Source: Moricandia arvensis (lineage: Eukaryota; Streptophyta; Magnoliopsida; Brassicales; Brassicaceae). Taken from it: a stretch of 64,000 bases of DNA. The DNA is taken from NCBI GenBank assembly GCA_905132765.1, contig CAJHQP010002248.1, forward strand, positions 26,531-90,530. Reading direction: 5' to 3'. A program made the translations under genes and the position numbers. Numbering within the stretch: the first letter of the stretch is position 1; every line of letters starts with the position of its first letter. Shown here one piece after another: positions 11,651-21,968 of this stretch. Below the pieces are notes generated by a model. It searched no databases, was not told the origin of the DNA, and was given only the letters and a program-made list of their open reading frames with translations.

Positions 11651-12163
11651 TTACTCCACTTGGACGTCCAAGACATGAAAGTCTAAAGAAATTACGGCAT
11701 CACCGATTTGCACTTGGAGGTATTTGACTATTCCTCCTGAATTTACCTTAGAGCAATCCACAAAAGTGAATGAATCACTAGAAGGTTCCACCTTTAAGTT
11801 GAGCACCTCTTCTATGGTTCTTGGAATAATGCTCACTGAAGAACCGGTGTCGCATAATGCATGAGGGTAGCCGTGTCCCATGATGTTGCAGGGAACCTTA
11901 AACTTTCCATGGTCGCTTCTCTTCTTCAACTTAACCCTCTTCTTTATCTTCTCACTCAAATGATTAAACATTCTTTCAATGTCTTCATCACTCGCCTTAG
12001 TTTCTCTGAAGAACATCCACAATCTGTTAGTGTAATAAGCTTCCTCGAATGACGTTTCTATAAGGATTCTAAGGACTCTCTTGGTAAAGCTATCCATCTC
12101 TTTGTCATTAGCTTTCCATCTAAGATGCTTAGGGATCTTCTTATTTTTTTCTAGTATGTCCAT
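11651..12163 (-). pseudogene. Aspartic protease frame of element B (open, 170 codons)
   Basis: This is the best preserved protease of the four copies. The N-terminal part (KIPKHLRWKANDKEMDSF) is followed by a basic linker and the retropepsin site HALCDTGSSVSIIP with an intact Asp-Thr-Gly. Downstream come EPSSDSFTFVDCSKVNSGG and VISLDFHVLDVQVE. The conserved GRDF/ATV-ICD tail found in D and C has diverged out of frame. It would process the gag polyprotein. It is classed as a pseudogene because the tail is lost and the upstream gag is broken. Confidence 0.75.
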
Positions 12164-12335
12164 CCATAGCTTTCTCAGTTATCGTAAGGACTGAATTATT
12201 TGTGTGTCTGGGTTTGGGTAGGGTGGGGGTCGAGTTCCCATGAGTATATAAGGCTCTGGTCTATGCTTGGTAACCGACATACTTCTGTTTCAATCGACCG
12301 TAGACCGATGGTAGGGTCCGACTGTCAATCAATGT

Positions 12336-14060
12336 TCATCTCTTCATATTTGGAATCTTCAAGTACCATCGATCAATGGTGAGCTTTGGTTGTCGATCGA
12401 TGGTGAGCTTTTGGCTGGTGATTGTTGGTCGTTCGAACGGCGCAAGGGGATTCTCACGATTTTCTTCCTCCTGATGCTTAATCTCTTTCACAACTTGCCA
12501 AAAATCATCATCAATGATGGCACTGACGTGATGCTTCTGACCACCCTCAATATTTTCCTTGACCAAAGCTTCTTATCTCCTCACAGCCTCACTGGTCTGA
12601 ACTAGTTGATTCTCTAGCTTCTTCACATGGGTGTTCAGAGCTTCAAATTTTGTGTTGAGATTCGTATAGACAACATCAATCTTTCCATTGAAGTCTACTG
12701 TCATCTTTTGCTGTCCTTCCAGAATCTTGTCAATCATGGCTTCAATCTTTTTTCTTGGATATCTGATGGGGTGTTCTGATAGTAAGAGGCTTCATAGGTT
12801 ATGTTGTTTTTGTAGGGTCTTTGATGCTGTGATCCTTGGTTGTAGCCACTCCTCTGACCATTTCCATAAAGTTTATGTTGCTCTGGTTCCCATATTCTGG
12901 AATCCATTTCCAACAAAGTTCACATCTTATTCTTCACCTTTTTCTTTGTCAGACCCTATAGTTTCTACACCCTATGTGAAGCTAACTTTCTTCTTCATAA
13001 ACCAGCTTTGCTTTTACTTCTTCCATCTGATCCTTGGTAAGTGTAGGGCCGATTTTCTCCTGTCATGATCATTATTCTTGGTGTTGTTGCTAGCTGCCAA
13101 ATTTTTTATCAATCTGCTAGCTTCTGCAGGACTCCTAATGCATAAATTTTCCACATTGTTTGTGTCTAAAGTCATTTGGTGTGACAAATCAATACCTCTG
13201 AAGAAAGTGCTGAGAAGTTGCACTTGATTGAACCATGGTGTGGACAATCTCTTTGGTAGGATTTGAATCTGATCCAGGAGTTTCAGAAAGACTCTGAAGG
13301 CTCCTATGTGAAAGTAGCATTTCTGCTCCTCAAATCCTCAACTCTGATATCATCAAAGAAATTACGTAGGAAGACGTTTTTGATATTTGTCCATGATGTA
13401 AGAGATCATGGTGGTAGCTGCTTAAGCCAATATGAAACATCTCCAGCAAGCGAATATTTGAAGAGCTTGCATAGAAGATAGTCCTCAGGGACTCCATTAG
13501 TTTTAATGGCATACACAAGATCCTCAAATCGCTTCAAATGGTCCATAGGGTGCTCATGGTAATGTACATGAAATGGTGTATGTGCCACAAGTGTGAAATA
13601 GGCTGGATTAAACTCAAAATTGTTCCTCTCAAAAGATGGAGGATGAATAGTAGATATGTTGGCGTAGAATTGATCTAGAAATTTGTAGTCAACCAACGTT
13701 CTTGGTTGAACAGCCCAGGCTTCGGCTGCATAAGCTTCTTCTGGTTAAAAGATTATAGCATCCTGATCATCAATTCTCTTACCTGTTGCATTACGCATAT
13801 GACCTTCAAGGTTATATAGGTCCCATCTCTCATTCCTAGTCACGATCAGCATAGCAACCATCCCTGCTTGGGAATCACCGTCGATCAATTTCTCGGGACT
13901 AGTGTCAATTGATGCCGACAGATGAGTGTTGATTGACGAAGAAGTTGTTGGTGTCGATCAATTGTTGCTGCTTCTCTTTCCAGATGCTACGTTTGATTGC
14001 TATTGGATCTAAAAAATTAAGTTTTTTTCTTGTTGCTTCTGGTACTGTTTGGCATGCATC
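12336..14060 (-). pseudogene. Broken gag of element B
   Basis: Segments in order are: LDPIAIKRSIWKEKQQ near 13980-14040; DYKFLDQFYANISTIHPPSF (13650-13690); the core HPMDHLKRFEDLVYAIKTNG, CKLFKYSLAGDVSYWLKQLP; FNQVQLLSTFFRGIDL (13190-13240); a Gln/Asn/Tyr-rich spacer (12734-12916); and a coiled-coil tail with GGQKHHVSAIIDDDFWQVVK (12336-12566). At least four frame changes or stops separate them. The family is Retrotrans_gag. Confidence 0.75.
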
Positions 14061-14146
14061 TGAAAGATAAAAGAAAAAGATTTTAAGTAAACTGAAAAGA
14101 AAACCTAGACAAAACTTGCAAAACAAATCTAATGGCGATAATTGCT

Positions 14147-14163
14147 CTCCGGCAACGGCGCCA
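14147..14163 (-). other. Primer binding site of element B (tRNA-Asp)
   Basis: The minus strand reads TGGCGCCGTTGCCGGAG, matching the complement of the plant tRNA-Asp 3' end at 16 of 17 positions. It lies six bases inside the 5' LTR. Confidence 0.85.
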
Positions 14164-14169
14164 AAAATT

Positions 14170-15343
14170 TGATACGTGCTCAAATTATCCTAGAGGTACT
14201 GATTACTCTCTCAAATAAGAGTTTTAGCTGTAGTTCTTAGGGATCGAATCCAGAGAGAGAAAGGAAACACAACATATTTGATAATCGACTTACTTATGCT
14301 AGGCAATTAGATAAACTTTAAGAACTAGTAAATCAAGAATGAGTTGGTTGTAAGCAATTAAGAAAAATAACTTGATCTAGGGTTTTCAGGTAGTGGTTAT
14401 AATGGATAGAAGCCAAGGGGTTTTCAATCATAGAACACGAATTTAATGAGTCATATAATTTATATCTATCTATGGCTAAGCTCAAAATCTACAACTTTCA
14501 TATGCAAATTGGAAATGACCGTCGATCGATGGCTTTGTTAGTCAAGTATTAAACGATCAGATTCGATAAGTTTACTTAAAATTACTAGGCTAATCTCTCG
14601 ATTACCCCTAGAAACTTAAGCTCAACAAGATTAGTTCAAGTAACGATCCTACTCTCACAAATATCAATTATCCTAATACCAGAGTTCTAGTTATCTACTC
14701 AAGAACACAAGCAATAAGTACAATATTGATGATAGATCTAATAATCACCCTAGCAGATATATTATTTGGCTAATCCGTCAAAACTATTAATAAACCCTAA
14801 ATCAAACAAGAGATCTACTTACACATAGCTAAGCAGAACATATTCATAAACATAAAATAATGCATAAGATTAGGGATAGAAAACTAGGTTCCAATACAAA
14901 GCGTGAAATAAGTATTGATCTATCCCCAAAAACTACTATATTTGTTATGAAAATCTCTAAATTTGTAAAAACTCTCTCTTTGCATAAAACACAAACAAAG
15001 ATAATATAAACTAGGTAAAACTCGTCTAGGGTCAATCTTGTAATTTTTGTGACTTGGACTTCAAGTCGGTTACTTTGTGAATTGAGATTTTGTGTGTTGA
15101 CCGTTAATCCATGGCAAGGGTGCGTCGTTGATCGACGTAACTCTTGTCTCAACTCGTAAGTTGTTGATTTTGACCAGCTACAGGGTTCCTCTCTCTTTGA
15201 GCTCCAAAAAGGCTCATCACCTCTATAATGCTACAAAATGCACCTAGATCTAAAAGACTTTAAAACACATCCTAGACACACATAACATATTCCAAATAGG
15301 ATCTATAACATGGTCTAGAAGTGGTTAATATAAGGACATATCA
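14170..15343 (-). repeat. 5' LTR of element B
   Basis: The LTR is 1174 bp, TGATACGTGC to ACATATCA in plus orientation. It is clearly related to the 3' LTR, with scattered substitutions and small indels, including absence of the long (GA)n tract. It contains GTCGATCGATGG near 14520. Confidence 0.9.
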
Positions 15344-15348
15344 CCAGT

Positions 15349-16671
15349 GTTTATCGATACCACTGCAACCCGAGCATCGCGTGCAACTTTACTATGTCAA
15401 TTGACACTCCTTCGACATGTATACTCTTTCTTCCTTGTTTAATTTTTCCATTTCTATTTATTTTTTCCACTAATCTCGGATTGTATAACACTGGGGACAA
15501 TGTTGTTTAACTTTGGGGAAGTGTTGTTTAAGTTAGGGGGAGGTATTTACTAATGATGATTTTTATTTTGAGTTTTATGGTTTTACTTGAGTTTTATAGA
15601 GTCAAGAAAGAGATGATGAACTTTTTTCAATTTTACTTATTATCTAATCACTCTCTAACCCCATTCTTAGATTTACTGATTGCAAGGTGTACCAGATGGA
15701 AATACCAAAGTGGATCACCTGCTAGTAACATCCACTTTGCTAAAAATGTTTAAAGGAACCAAAGTTGACCTCCAAACTAATCAACTTTATTTGCTTGTCT
15801 TGGGGCTTGGTGTACCTTGGATCCGATTCCTCCTCCAATTCTGGAATGTAAGTCTGTGAATTGCGAAAAAGTAGGATACTAAAAATTCGAGGGTCCAAGA
15901 GTTTTCTAAAACGTTCTTGGTGGAAAAAAATCTGCGGTGAAGTAGGCACGGGTATCTACGTCTAAGGTCGGAGGAACCCTGGCTCTAAATAGCAAGACTC
16001 GGTTATTCGAAAGAACTCAGATACATAACGAGGGCGACCCGTGGAAATACATCGGTTGTGTTTCTGGTTTCATTCTCTCTCTCTCTCTCTCTTTGGCATC
16101 TAGAAAAAAAGATTGAAATGATTTTCTGAAATGTAAAGGGGTATGAAAATTTCCTATGGCCCAATTATTCTAATTCGATGGGATATCACACAAACCTAGA
16201 AGCGAGGGAAAAGAAAATTTTTGATGACCCAATTATTCATATACACTTTGCAAAATAAACAAAAATAAAAATAGAAAAAGAAGAAAAAAGATAAGAGAAA
16301 AGATTCAAAGAAAAGAGAAAGTGAGAAAAAATGGATCAGAGAAGACTGCATGTGTGTTCAAATACTTGCTTGAGTAACAGCTCATGTGTTCTTTGACCAA
16401 CACTCCCAATGTAAAGCATGCACCTTTTTATGTAAGAAATGAGGTTAGTAAACTGTAATGTCAGGCGGTATTAGCTCAGATGTTGGCTAGATGGTATGGT
16501 TGCTAAGCCAAGGTAGATTACAAAAGATACCTCTAAAGTTAGCATTGATTCGATGTGGCTTGCAAAATTGCAGAGTTGATAGTAGTAAGTTTAACAAAAT
16601 GTGAGTCCCTGCGTTTTCAAACGACTTTCACAAGACTATCTATGTTTTACTTGAGAACAAGATTAAGACTC
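15349..16671 (+). mobile_element. Element A, second visible part (3' non-coding)
   Basis: This continues element A after B. It includes the block ACACTGGGGACAATG (about 15489-15504), the purine tract TTAGGGGGAGG (15533-15544) and a long conserved stretch that aligns with C (20560-20950, 22357-22917). About 200 bp (roughly 15865-16070) does not align with B or C and looks like a separate insertion or substituted piece. It is followed by a (CT)n microsatellite at about 16072-16094. The segment just before the LTR has lost the terminal purine tract. Confidence 0.7.
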
Positions 16672-17435
16672 CTTAAGATTTTTGAATTGGAACTCATGTT
16701 TTTCTTACTCTATCTGTCTATTCATTCTATTCAAATTATAATTATATTATGCTTAATCATGTCAGAGTATTTTCTCTTGTTAGATTTAAGGTTTAATTAT
16801 TTATATGAATTGTTGAGATATAGAACTGCTAGGGTGGTGTTTTAGGATCGTTCATTAGAATTGTACTTTATGCTTGTATTCTAAAGTAGCTAACTAGAAA
16901 CCTGAAGTTAGGATAATTGACAATCGCAAAAGTGGGTTTGACTCTTGATATTAATTTTGTTGAGCTAGTTTGTTAGATACATGCGAGAACTGGTCTAGAA
17001 TAACTTAGTGAACATATCGATTAGGACGTTAATGCTTGCCTAAGGAAGCATCGATCAACACTCATCCCATAGTATCGATCGATGCTCTCTCCTTGTTCGC
17101 ATGCGAGAGATGGAACAAAGACTTAGTCATCTGATTATACTCGCAGTGAAAGATGAATATCTTACTTTTGCTTTTGAGTTCTAGGACGGTTTACCACACA
17201 TCCTTAGCATATATACATCATAATTCTATTGCATGAAACCCTAACTCTAGCTACTTTATCATATTGTTTACAATCAACTTCTTACTTATCTACTACTATT
17301 TACTGCTTTAATATTAATTGCCTCATTTATTCTTAATATCTCTAGTCTATTGTATGTCCACACTCCCTTTTGGATTCAATCCCTAAGTATTACAACGGAA
17401 GAGAAGTTGTTTTAAGGTAATTTTAGCATATATCA
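16672..17435 (+). repeat. LTR shared by elements A (3') and C (5'), 5'-truncated
   Basis: It ends with TAGCATATATCA at 17435, followed by a primer-site-like sequence. It aligns to the second half of the B and C LTRs, for example the segment with 'ATATCGATTAGGACGTTAATG' (17033-17053) and GATCGATGCTC near 17075. The start is missing compared with B's 1.2 kb LTR. Its position between A's 3' non-coding region and C's gag implies an LTR-internal-LTR-internal-LTR array, as produced by unequal recombination. Confidence 0.7.
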
Positions 17436-17549
17436 AATGTGCCGCCATTGTCGGAGAGCATTAGATTCGCCATTAGACTTGATTAATAGGTTCCGACAAT
17501 GGCGGCACATTTGATATATGCTAAAATTACCTTAAAACAACTTCTCTTC
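17398..17549. repeat. Perfect 58-bp inverted repeat spanning LTR end and primer site of element C
   Basis: The left arm is 17398-17455 and the right arm 17492-17549, exactly complementary over 58 bases, with a 36-base loop (17456-17491). The left arm is the last 38 bases of the LTR plus the tRNA-Asp-type primer site (17440-17454). The right arm repeats the same bases in reverse and replaces the normal leader between primer site and gag. In B the equivalent leader is an ordinary 90-base sequence. The arms have no mismatch although the surrounding element is old, so the event or a conversion is probably recent. Confidence 0.95.
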
Positions 17550-17967
17550 AAGTGCATGCCCAGCAATACGCGAAACAACAAGGAAAAATATATTGTATTT
17601 TCAGACCCTGCATGTTTAGAATACACGATTTGCAAAGAGAAGCGAACAAATTCGATCGATACCATCACATCTTCATCGATCAACACTTCTTGTGAGTGAG
17701 CAATGATCAACACCAACTCATCTTCGTCAATCGATACCAAACTGAGAGCAGACAACATGGTTGCGACTGTTATACTAACGGGGGATGAGAATAGATACAT
17801 GCATGACCCCGAGGTTCATCTACGTAATGCAGCAGCTCAAACAATTGATGATAATGGGGCTGTAACCCATGATCCAAAGTAGCTGCTCTAGAAGCTCCTA
17901 GTGCTGAGAATGCTGCAACCAATTCTCATGATGTGGCTGATGAGAATGTCCTGGCTGCTAGACAACA
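17550..17967 (+). pseudogene. gag N-terminal remnant of element C
   Basis: It begins with CMPSNTRNNKEKYIVFSDP, matching the gag start of D (CMPSSTRSQKNKELLFSDP). A stretch with SIDTITSSSINTS follows, then interrupted sequence with the Ala-rich segment (about 17870-17960). Stops occur at 17698-17700 and later. Confidence 0.65.
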
Positions 17968-18426
17968 TTGACTGATTATAACTGTCCGGATCAATACTAC
18001 GCCAATAAATCTGCTATTTATCCTTCTACTTTCAAGAGGCACGATCTTGAACCTTCTAGTGATTCATTCACCTTTGTGGATTTCTCCAAGGTGAATTCAG
18101 GAGGGATTGTCAGAAACCTTCAGGTTCAAGTTGACAATGCCCTAGTGCCAGTAAATTTTCTTGTCATGGATATTCAGATCGACTGGAATCCTTCTCTATT
18201 ACTTGGAAAAGCCTTCATGGCTACTGTAGGAGTTATTTGCGACATGAAGACAAACATGTTGTATCTCTCATTCACCAGTGAGACTGAGTTTTGTGACCCT
18301 GTACAAGTTGTAAAGGGGAAAACGCCATATATTAAGATAGGAGATGTTCTAGGATTTGTGGCAGTTTGTTACTCTGATTTTGGCTCAAAACGCGAAGATG
18401 ATGACGAGACGTCGATCGACACCTAG
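17968..18426 (+). pseudogene. In-frame gag-protease deletion fusion of element C
   Basis: A 152-codon open frame starts in gag (DYNCPDQYYANKSAIYPSTF) and passes directly at about 18045-18055 into the protease (EPSSDSFTFVDFSKVNSGG). It continues through VPVNFLVMDIQIDWNPSLLL, GKAFMATVGVICDMKTNMLY and ends in DDDETSIDT. The gag core and the protease Asp-Thr-Gly site are deleted, so neither activity can remain. The junction lies at a short sequence (CTTGAA) that resembles both parent positions. Confidence 0.75.
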
Positions 18427-18516
18427 CCACCAGAATCGATCGACACCCCTGCTACTCCAAATTTTGAGCTGCTTTTTCGGTTGAAGCCACCATTCCACCT
18501 AAAAGAAAAGTATGTG

Positions 18517-19709
18517 TGATATAGTGTATTTTGACACATTTTGCATATTTTTTCTAATGTGTTTTCAGGTCTTTATCGAGTCAGTTTAGTCCTTTTTGAG
18601 TCATTACAGGTCTGGAGTAGATTAAGAAGCTCTAGGAGGGACACATGAAGAAAATAATGCAAATTGGAAGTTTTTTCTGCGTTTAAACCAAGCGGAGTAA
18701 CCTGACGGGTGTACCCGAGTGAGCGGAGCAAGCGATTGCCTGCTCCCGTGGCAGATATTTTTAAGGAAACTTCTAATATTTCGGGATTCACCCTAATCAT
18801 CCCTCTTTTCTCTCATGCAGTTGTTAGAGACCTGCAATATATGTTTTCTTATTTCTGTTATTTTCTACACTACTTTTTTACAAGAAACCAGACCTTAGAG
18901 ATTTGTACTTGGCGATTTGCTACCTTCGAAGGGAGAAGGCCATCTCTCTCGATTTAGAGAAGAACCCCCTGAACCCTATTTCTCTATTATTGCAGCAATA
19001 TTTCATTTCTTCTCCTATTATGCTCTCTGTGTTTTCTTGTTCCATGGCTGAGTAGTCGGCTAAGTTAACCTAGAGTGTTGAGGGTGTTAGATCGTATGGA
19101 GCTAGACATAAATAAGTATTGAATCGATTTCCTTTGTAACCAATCTTAAAGCTATCATGAAACTGACAACTTGATGTCAGTTCCTAAGTCAACCCATTCA
19201 TTAACCGTGTAATAGTTGCTTGACATGTTATGAATGAATAGAGCATCTCTAATCAGCGAAGTAGATATTAGGGTGTTTTGCGAACTAATCAGACTTGCTC
19301 TCTACTATTCATCATCAGCTCTCAGACCAAGCGACAACTTAGGTTCTAAGGTTGATAGATGAAAGGAGCAGCACCACGAAAGTGGGTTGTTATAATATTG
19401 TGATATGATTTCTAGGCTTGTTTTTGAATTGAACTGGAATAGTTGTGTGGCTCATACTTGATTAACACCCGTTACATCATGCTAGGTTAGCTTCTCGTTA
19501 ATCTGAAACTTAAACCAACCTGCTACTTGCTCTCTGTGTTTTTCTTACTTTAAAACCCATTAATTGTTTAAGTTTAATATTGATCCCATAGAAATAAAGT
19601 GTAACCATCGGTCTTTGTGGATTTGATCCTAAAGTGCTACATCGACATACCATTCGATTGTGGTAGTGTGCACATTAGGTTAACTGGTGTGCGTAAACAC
19701 GTAATATCA
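18517..19709. mobile_element. Solo LTR F in element C
   Basis: A 1193-bp block begins TGATATAGTG and ends CGTAATATCA, with short inverted ends TGATAT/ATATCA. It is flanked by the direct repeat ATGTG (18512-18516 and 19710-19714). Removing it restores the X-region alignment with element A. There is no internal region, so it is a solo LTR left by recombination. Family unknown; orientation not determined. Confidence 0.85.
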
Positions 19710-19735
19710 ATGTGTAGTAACACCACATGAGCATG

Positions 19736-20197
19736 GAGTATACAGAGATGAAGAGGACAATGCACATGCTAAGGATGGAAGGGTCATCAATGTTCTAAAA
19801 GACGATATGAAAGCAATACTTGAGATGGCATATAGTTAGGGAGACTACTATGTGAGCTTACAAAAGCATGATGGATGTTTCCAGTTGAATGGAGCTCACC
19901 TTACACCTCCACATCGGCCACAACCTGAGGTTTTCAAGAGAGATCAAGTTGAGGAGATGATAGCTGCCATTTATACATCTTAGGAGAGGATGTTTAATGA
20001 GTTCTACAGTAAGATTGATGCAATCCACTACCCTATCAACAACAACAACATTGGATGGTTAAGTAAGTGTATAAAAGAGCTACATTTGAGCATGGATTAC
20101 ACACATGAGATCATTCAGAGACAGAAAGAGCACAAAATCAAAGGAGAAGAAGCTATCAAGAGCTTTGTAGACACCTGGTTTGAGATGAGCAAATAAG
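19736..20197 (+). pseudogene. X-frame remnant of element C
   Basis: Segments HGVYRDEEDN, DGRVINVLKDDMKAILEMA, then an open part from 19990 with FYSKIDAIHYPINNNNIGWL and IQRQKEHKIKGEEAIKSFVD. This is the same module order as in B. A stop at 19981-19983 separates the two halves and the frame ends at 20196. Confidence 0.6.
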
Positions 20198-20950
20198 ATA
20201 TTGATACTTATTTCCCAATTCCATTACCTCCATACTAGCCAAAAACCTCAAAACGTCAAACTAAAGACTATAAACTAGTGCATCATGGGAGGCAACCCAT
20301 TTAGTAAGTTCTAAATTAGTTTTTATTTCCGTTTTACTGATTTTCGTATTTATTTGATTTCAGGTCAAAAAACAATCAAGGAGAACAACTGCACCGAGCA
20401 TCGACCGACACCTGATCATTGTCGATCGACCAAGCATCACAAGTATTGATCCCCACTTTACTGGGCCGATCGACACTCATATCAGCGAGCATGTATACCA
20501 ATTTCCCTTGTTTAATTTCGTCATTATGGTTTATTTCCCACCAATCTTGGACTGTATAACACTGGGGACAATGTTTTTTAACTTTGGGGAGGTATTACTG
20601 ATATTATGTTTTATTTTGAGTTTTAGTTTTATGTGATTTATTGAGTTTTATAGAGTCAAGAAGATGATAATGATCTTTTTCAATTTTTACTTATTATCTA
20701 ACCACTCTTCATCACAATTCTTAGATTTACCGATTGGAGAATGTACTGGAAAGACGTACCAAAGTGGATCACCTTCCAGTAATATCCACATTTGTTGAGA
20801 ATGTTCAAATGAATCGAAGTTGACCTCCAACCTAATCTACTTAATTTCCTATCTTGGGGCTTGATATACACGGGATCGGATTCTTCTTGCAAGTCCAAAA
20901 CGTAAAAATTTGTGTGTTTATGGTTCCCTTCTCTTTCTCTCTTGGCATCT
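20198..20950 (+). other. 3' non-coding region of element C, first part
   Basis: It contains the GGGAGGCAACCCA block (about 20289-20302), SID-type DNA repeats (CGATCGAC near 20423 and 20467), ACTGGGGACAATG (about 20562) and a purine tract TTTGGGGAGG (about 20583). It aligns with 7600-7723 plus 15349-15860 of element A. No gene is supported. Confidence 0.6.
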
Positions 20951-21137
20951 TGTTGGGGTCAAAATCGGTCACGACAGAATCAATGTCCAAAATTCCCGAA
21001 AAACATTTGATTTCTAAAAAGAAAATAACAAATTCGGGAAACCACAACTAGAACCTCGTACAAATTCAAAAAGGATTAGACAGCAAGATATCAGAAAGGA
21101 CGATCGAGAAACAACAACCAAAACAACCGTGTCCAAC

Positions 21138-21465
21138 CCGCCGGACGGTAAGTTGAACGGACCAAGCCCAACTCGCCAGAGTTGGAGCAGCTCGCCCACG
21201 CCATCAAGCGAGTTAGGACTGCTAGACCAACTCGCCATCAAGTGAGTTGGGATTTCCCGACCAACTCGTCTGATGGCGAGTTGGACTGTCACCGTCCAGC
21301 TTGCCATCAGGCGAGTTGAGATAGACCATCCAACTCGCATGATGTCGAGCTGGACCGTCCCCATCCAACTCGCCTGATGGCTAGTTGGGTCAGCTCATCC
21401 AACTTGCCTGATGGCGAGTTGTATCGACCATGTCCAGCTCGCCATCGGGAGAGTTGGATCAGCAC
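21138..21465. repeat. Array of hyphenated palindromes (CAACTCGCC...GGCGAGTTG)
   Basis: About nine imperfect copies of a 20-24 base inverted unit, CAACTCGCC-ATCA-GGCGAGTTG, are spaced 35-45 bases apart inside the U3 region of solo LTR E. Copies vary by substitution (GCTTGCC, GATGTCGAGC and others). It is GC-rich compared with the surroundings and lies 500-800 bases upstream of the LTR TATA box. Confidence 0.85.
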
Positions 21466-21961
21466 CATTCGTCTCGGTTCTGATCAAAGCCTCGATCACA
21501 CTGTCTCTTGTTCGTAGCGATTGGAGTTACCGTTGGAACTTTACGATAAAAACCGTAAAGACTTGTTTTGTCGTATGAATCCAAATTATCTGTATAAAAT
21601 GGCAACGATTGACTTAGCACCGAAGTGGCCTCAAAGATACAATTAATTTGAACTTTTATAAAACTGATGTCGTATCAAAGGTTTTCTCTCGGAGAAACTG
21701 TAAAAACGTTTTAAGTCAGAAAATGGTCCGAAAAAGTCTAAAACACGGCTAACAGGCCACTTACGATTTTAGACGGGATTGAGCCCAAGAATACTATGAT
21801 GGTTTACTTATTATTCGCAGGAGAAGATAAATGTCAAGTCCGGAAGATAAATGTCAAGTTTCAAGGGATAACATGAAGATCGAAGAAAATGGAATATTTC
21901 CGCAAAGCGATAAATATGACTTAGAGGCAGAAAAGGAAAGGGGAAACCTCCTTGAGAGGAG

Positions 21962-21968
21962 TATATAA
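21962..21968 (+). promoter_or_regulatory. TATA box of solo LTR E
   Basis: TATATAA in the context GAGTATATAAGGAACACC, about 390 bases before the LTR end, fits a U3/R boundary. It indicates plus orientation for the LTR. Activity is not known. Confidence 0.55.

Larger units (their letters stand above)
7729..15343 (-). mobile_element. Element B: complete RT-less gag-protease LTR element nested in A
   Basis: The element is 7615 bp with both LTRs: 3' LTR at 7729-8957 and 5' LTR at 14170-15343. It has a primer site next to the 5' LTR, a purine tract next to the 3' LTR, and a 5-bp target duplication CCAGT at 7724-7728 and 15344-15348. Sequence on the two sides joins into element A. The internal 5.2 kb holds gag, protease, X frame and about 1.35 kb of non-coding sequence, with no space or homology for reverse transcriptase or integrase. 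It must therefore have been mobilised by proteins supplied from elsewhere. Visible divergence between the LTRs and broken frames show it is not recent. Confidence 0.92.

Noticed and set aside
12688..13068. Plus-strand 126-codon open frame
   Set aside because: Antisense to the gag of element B; hydrophobic by chance of the reverse strand.
1..15000. The repeated GTCGATCGATGG words as a CRISPR-like array
   Set aside because: Spacing is irregular, copies lie in coding and LTR sequence of retroelements, and the DNA is plant nuclear.
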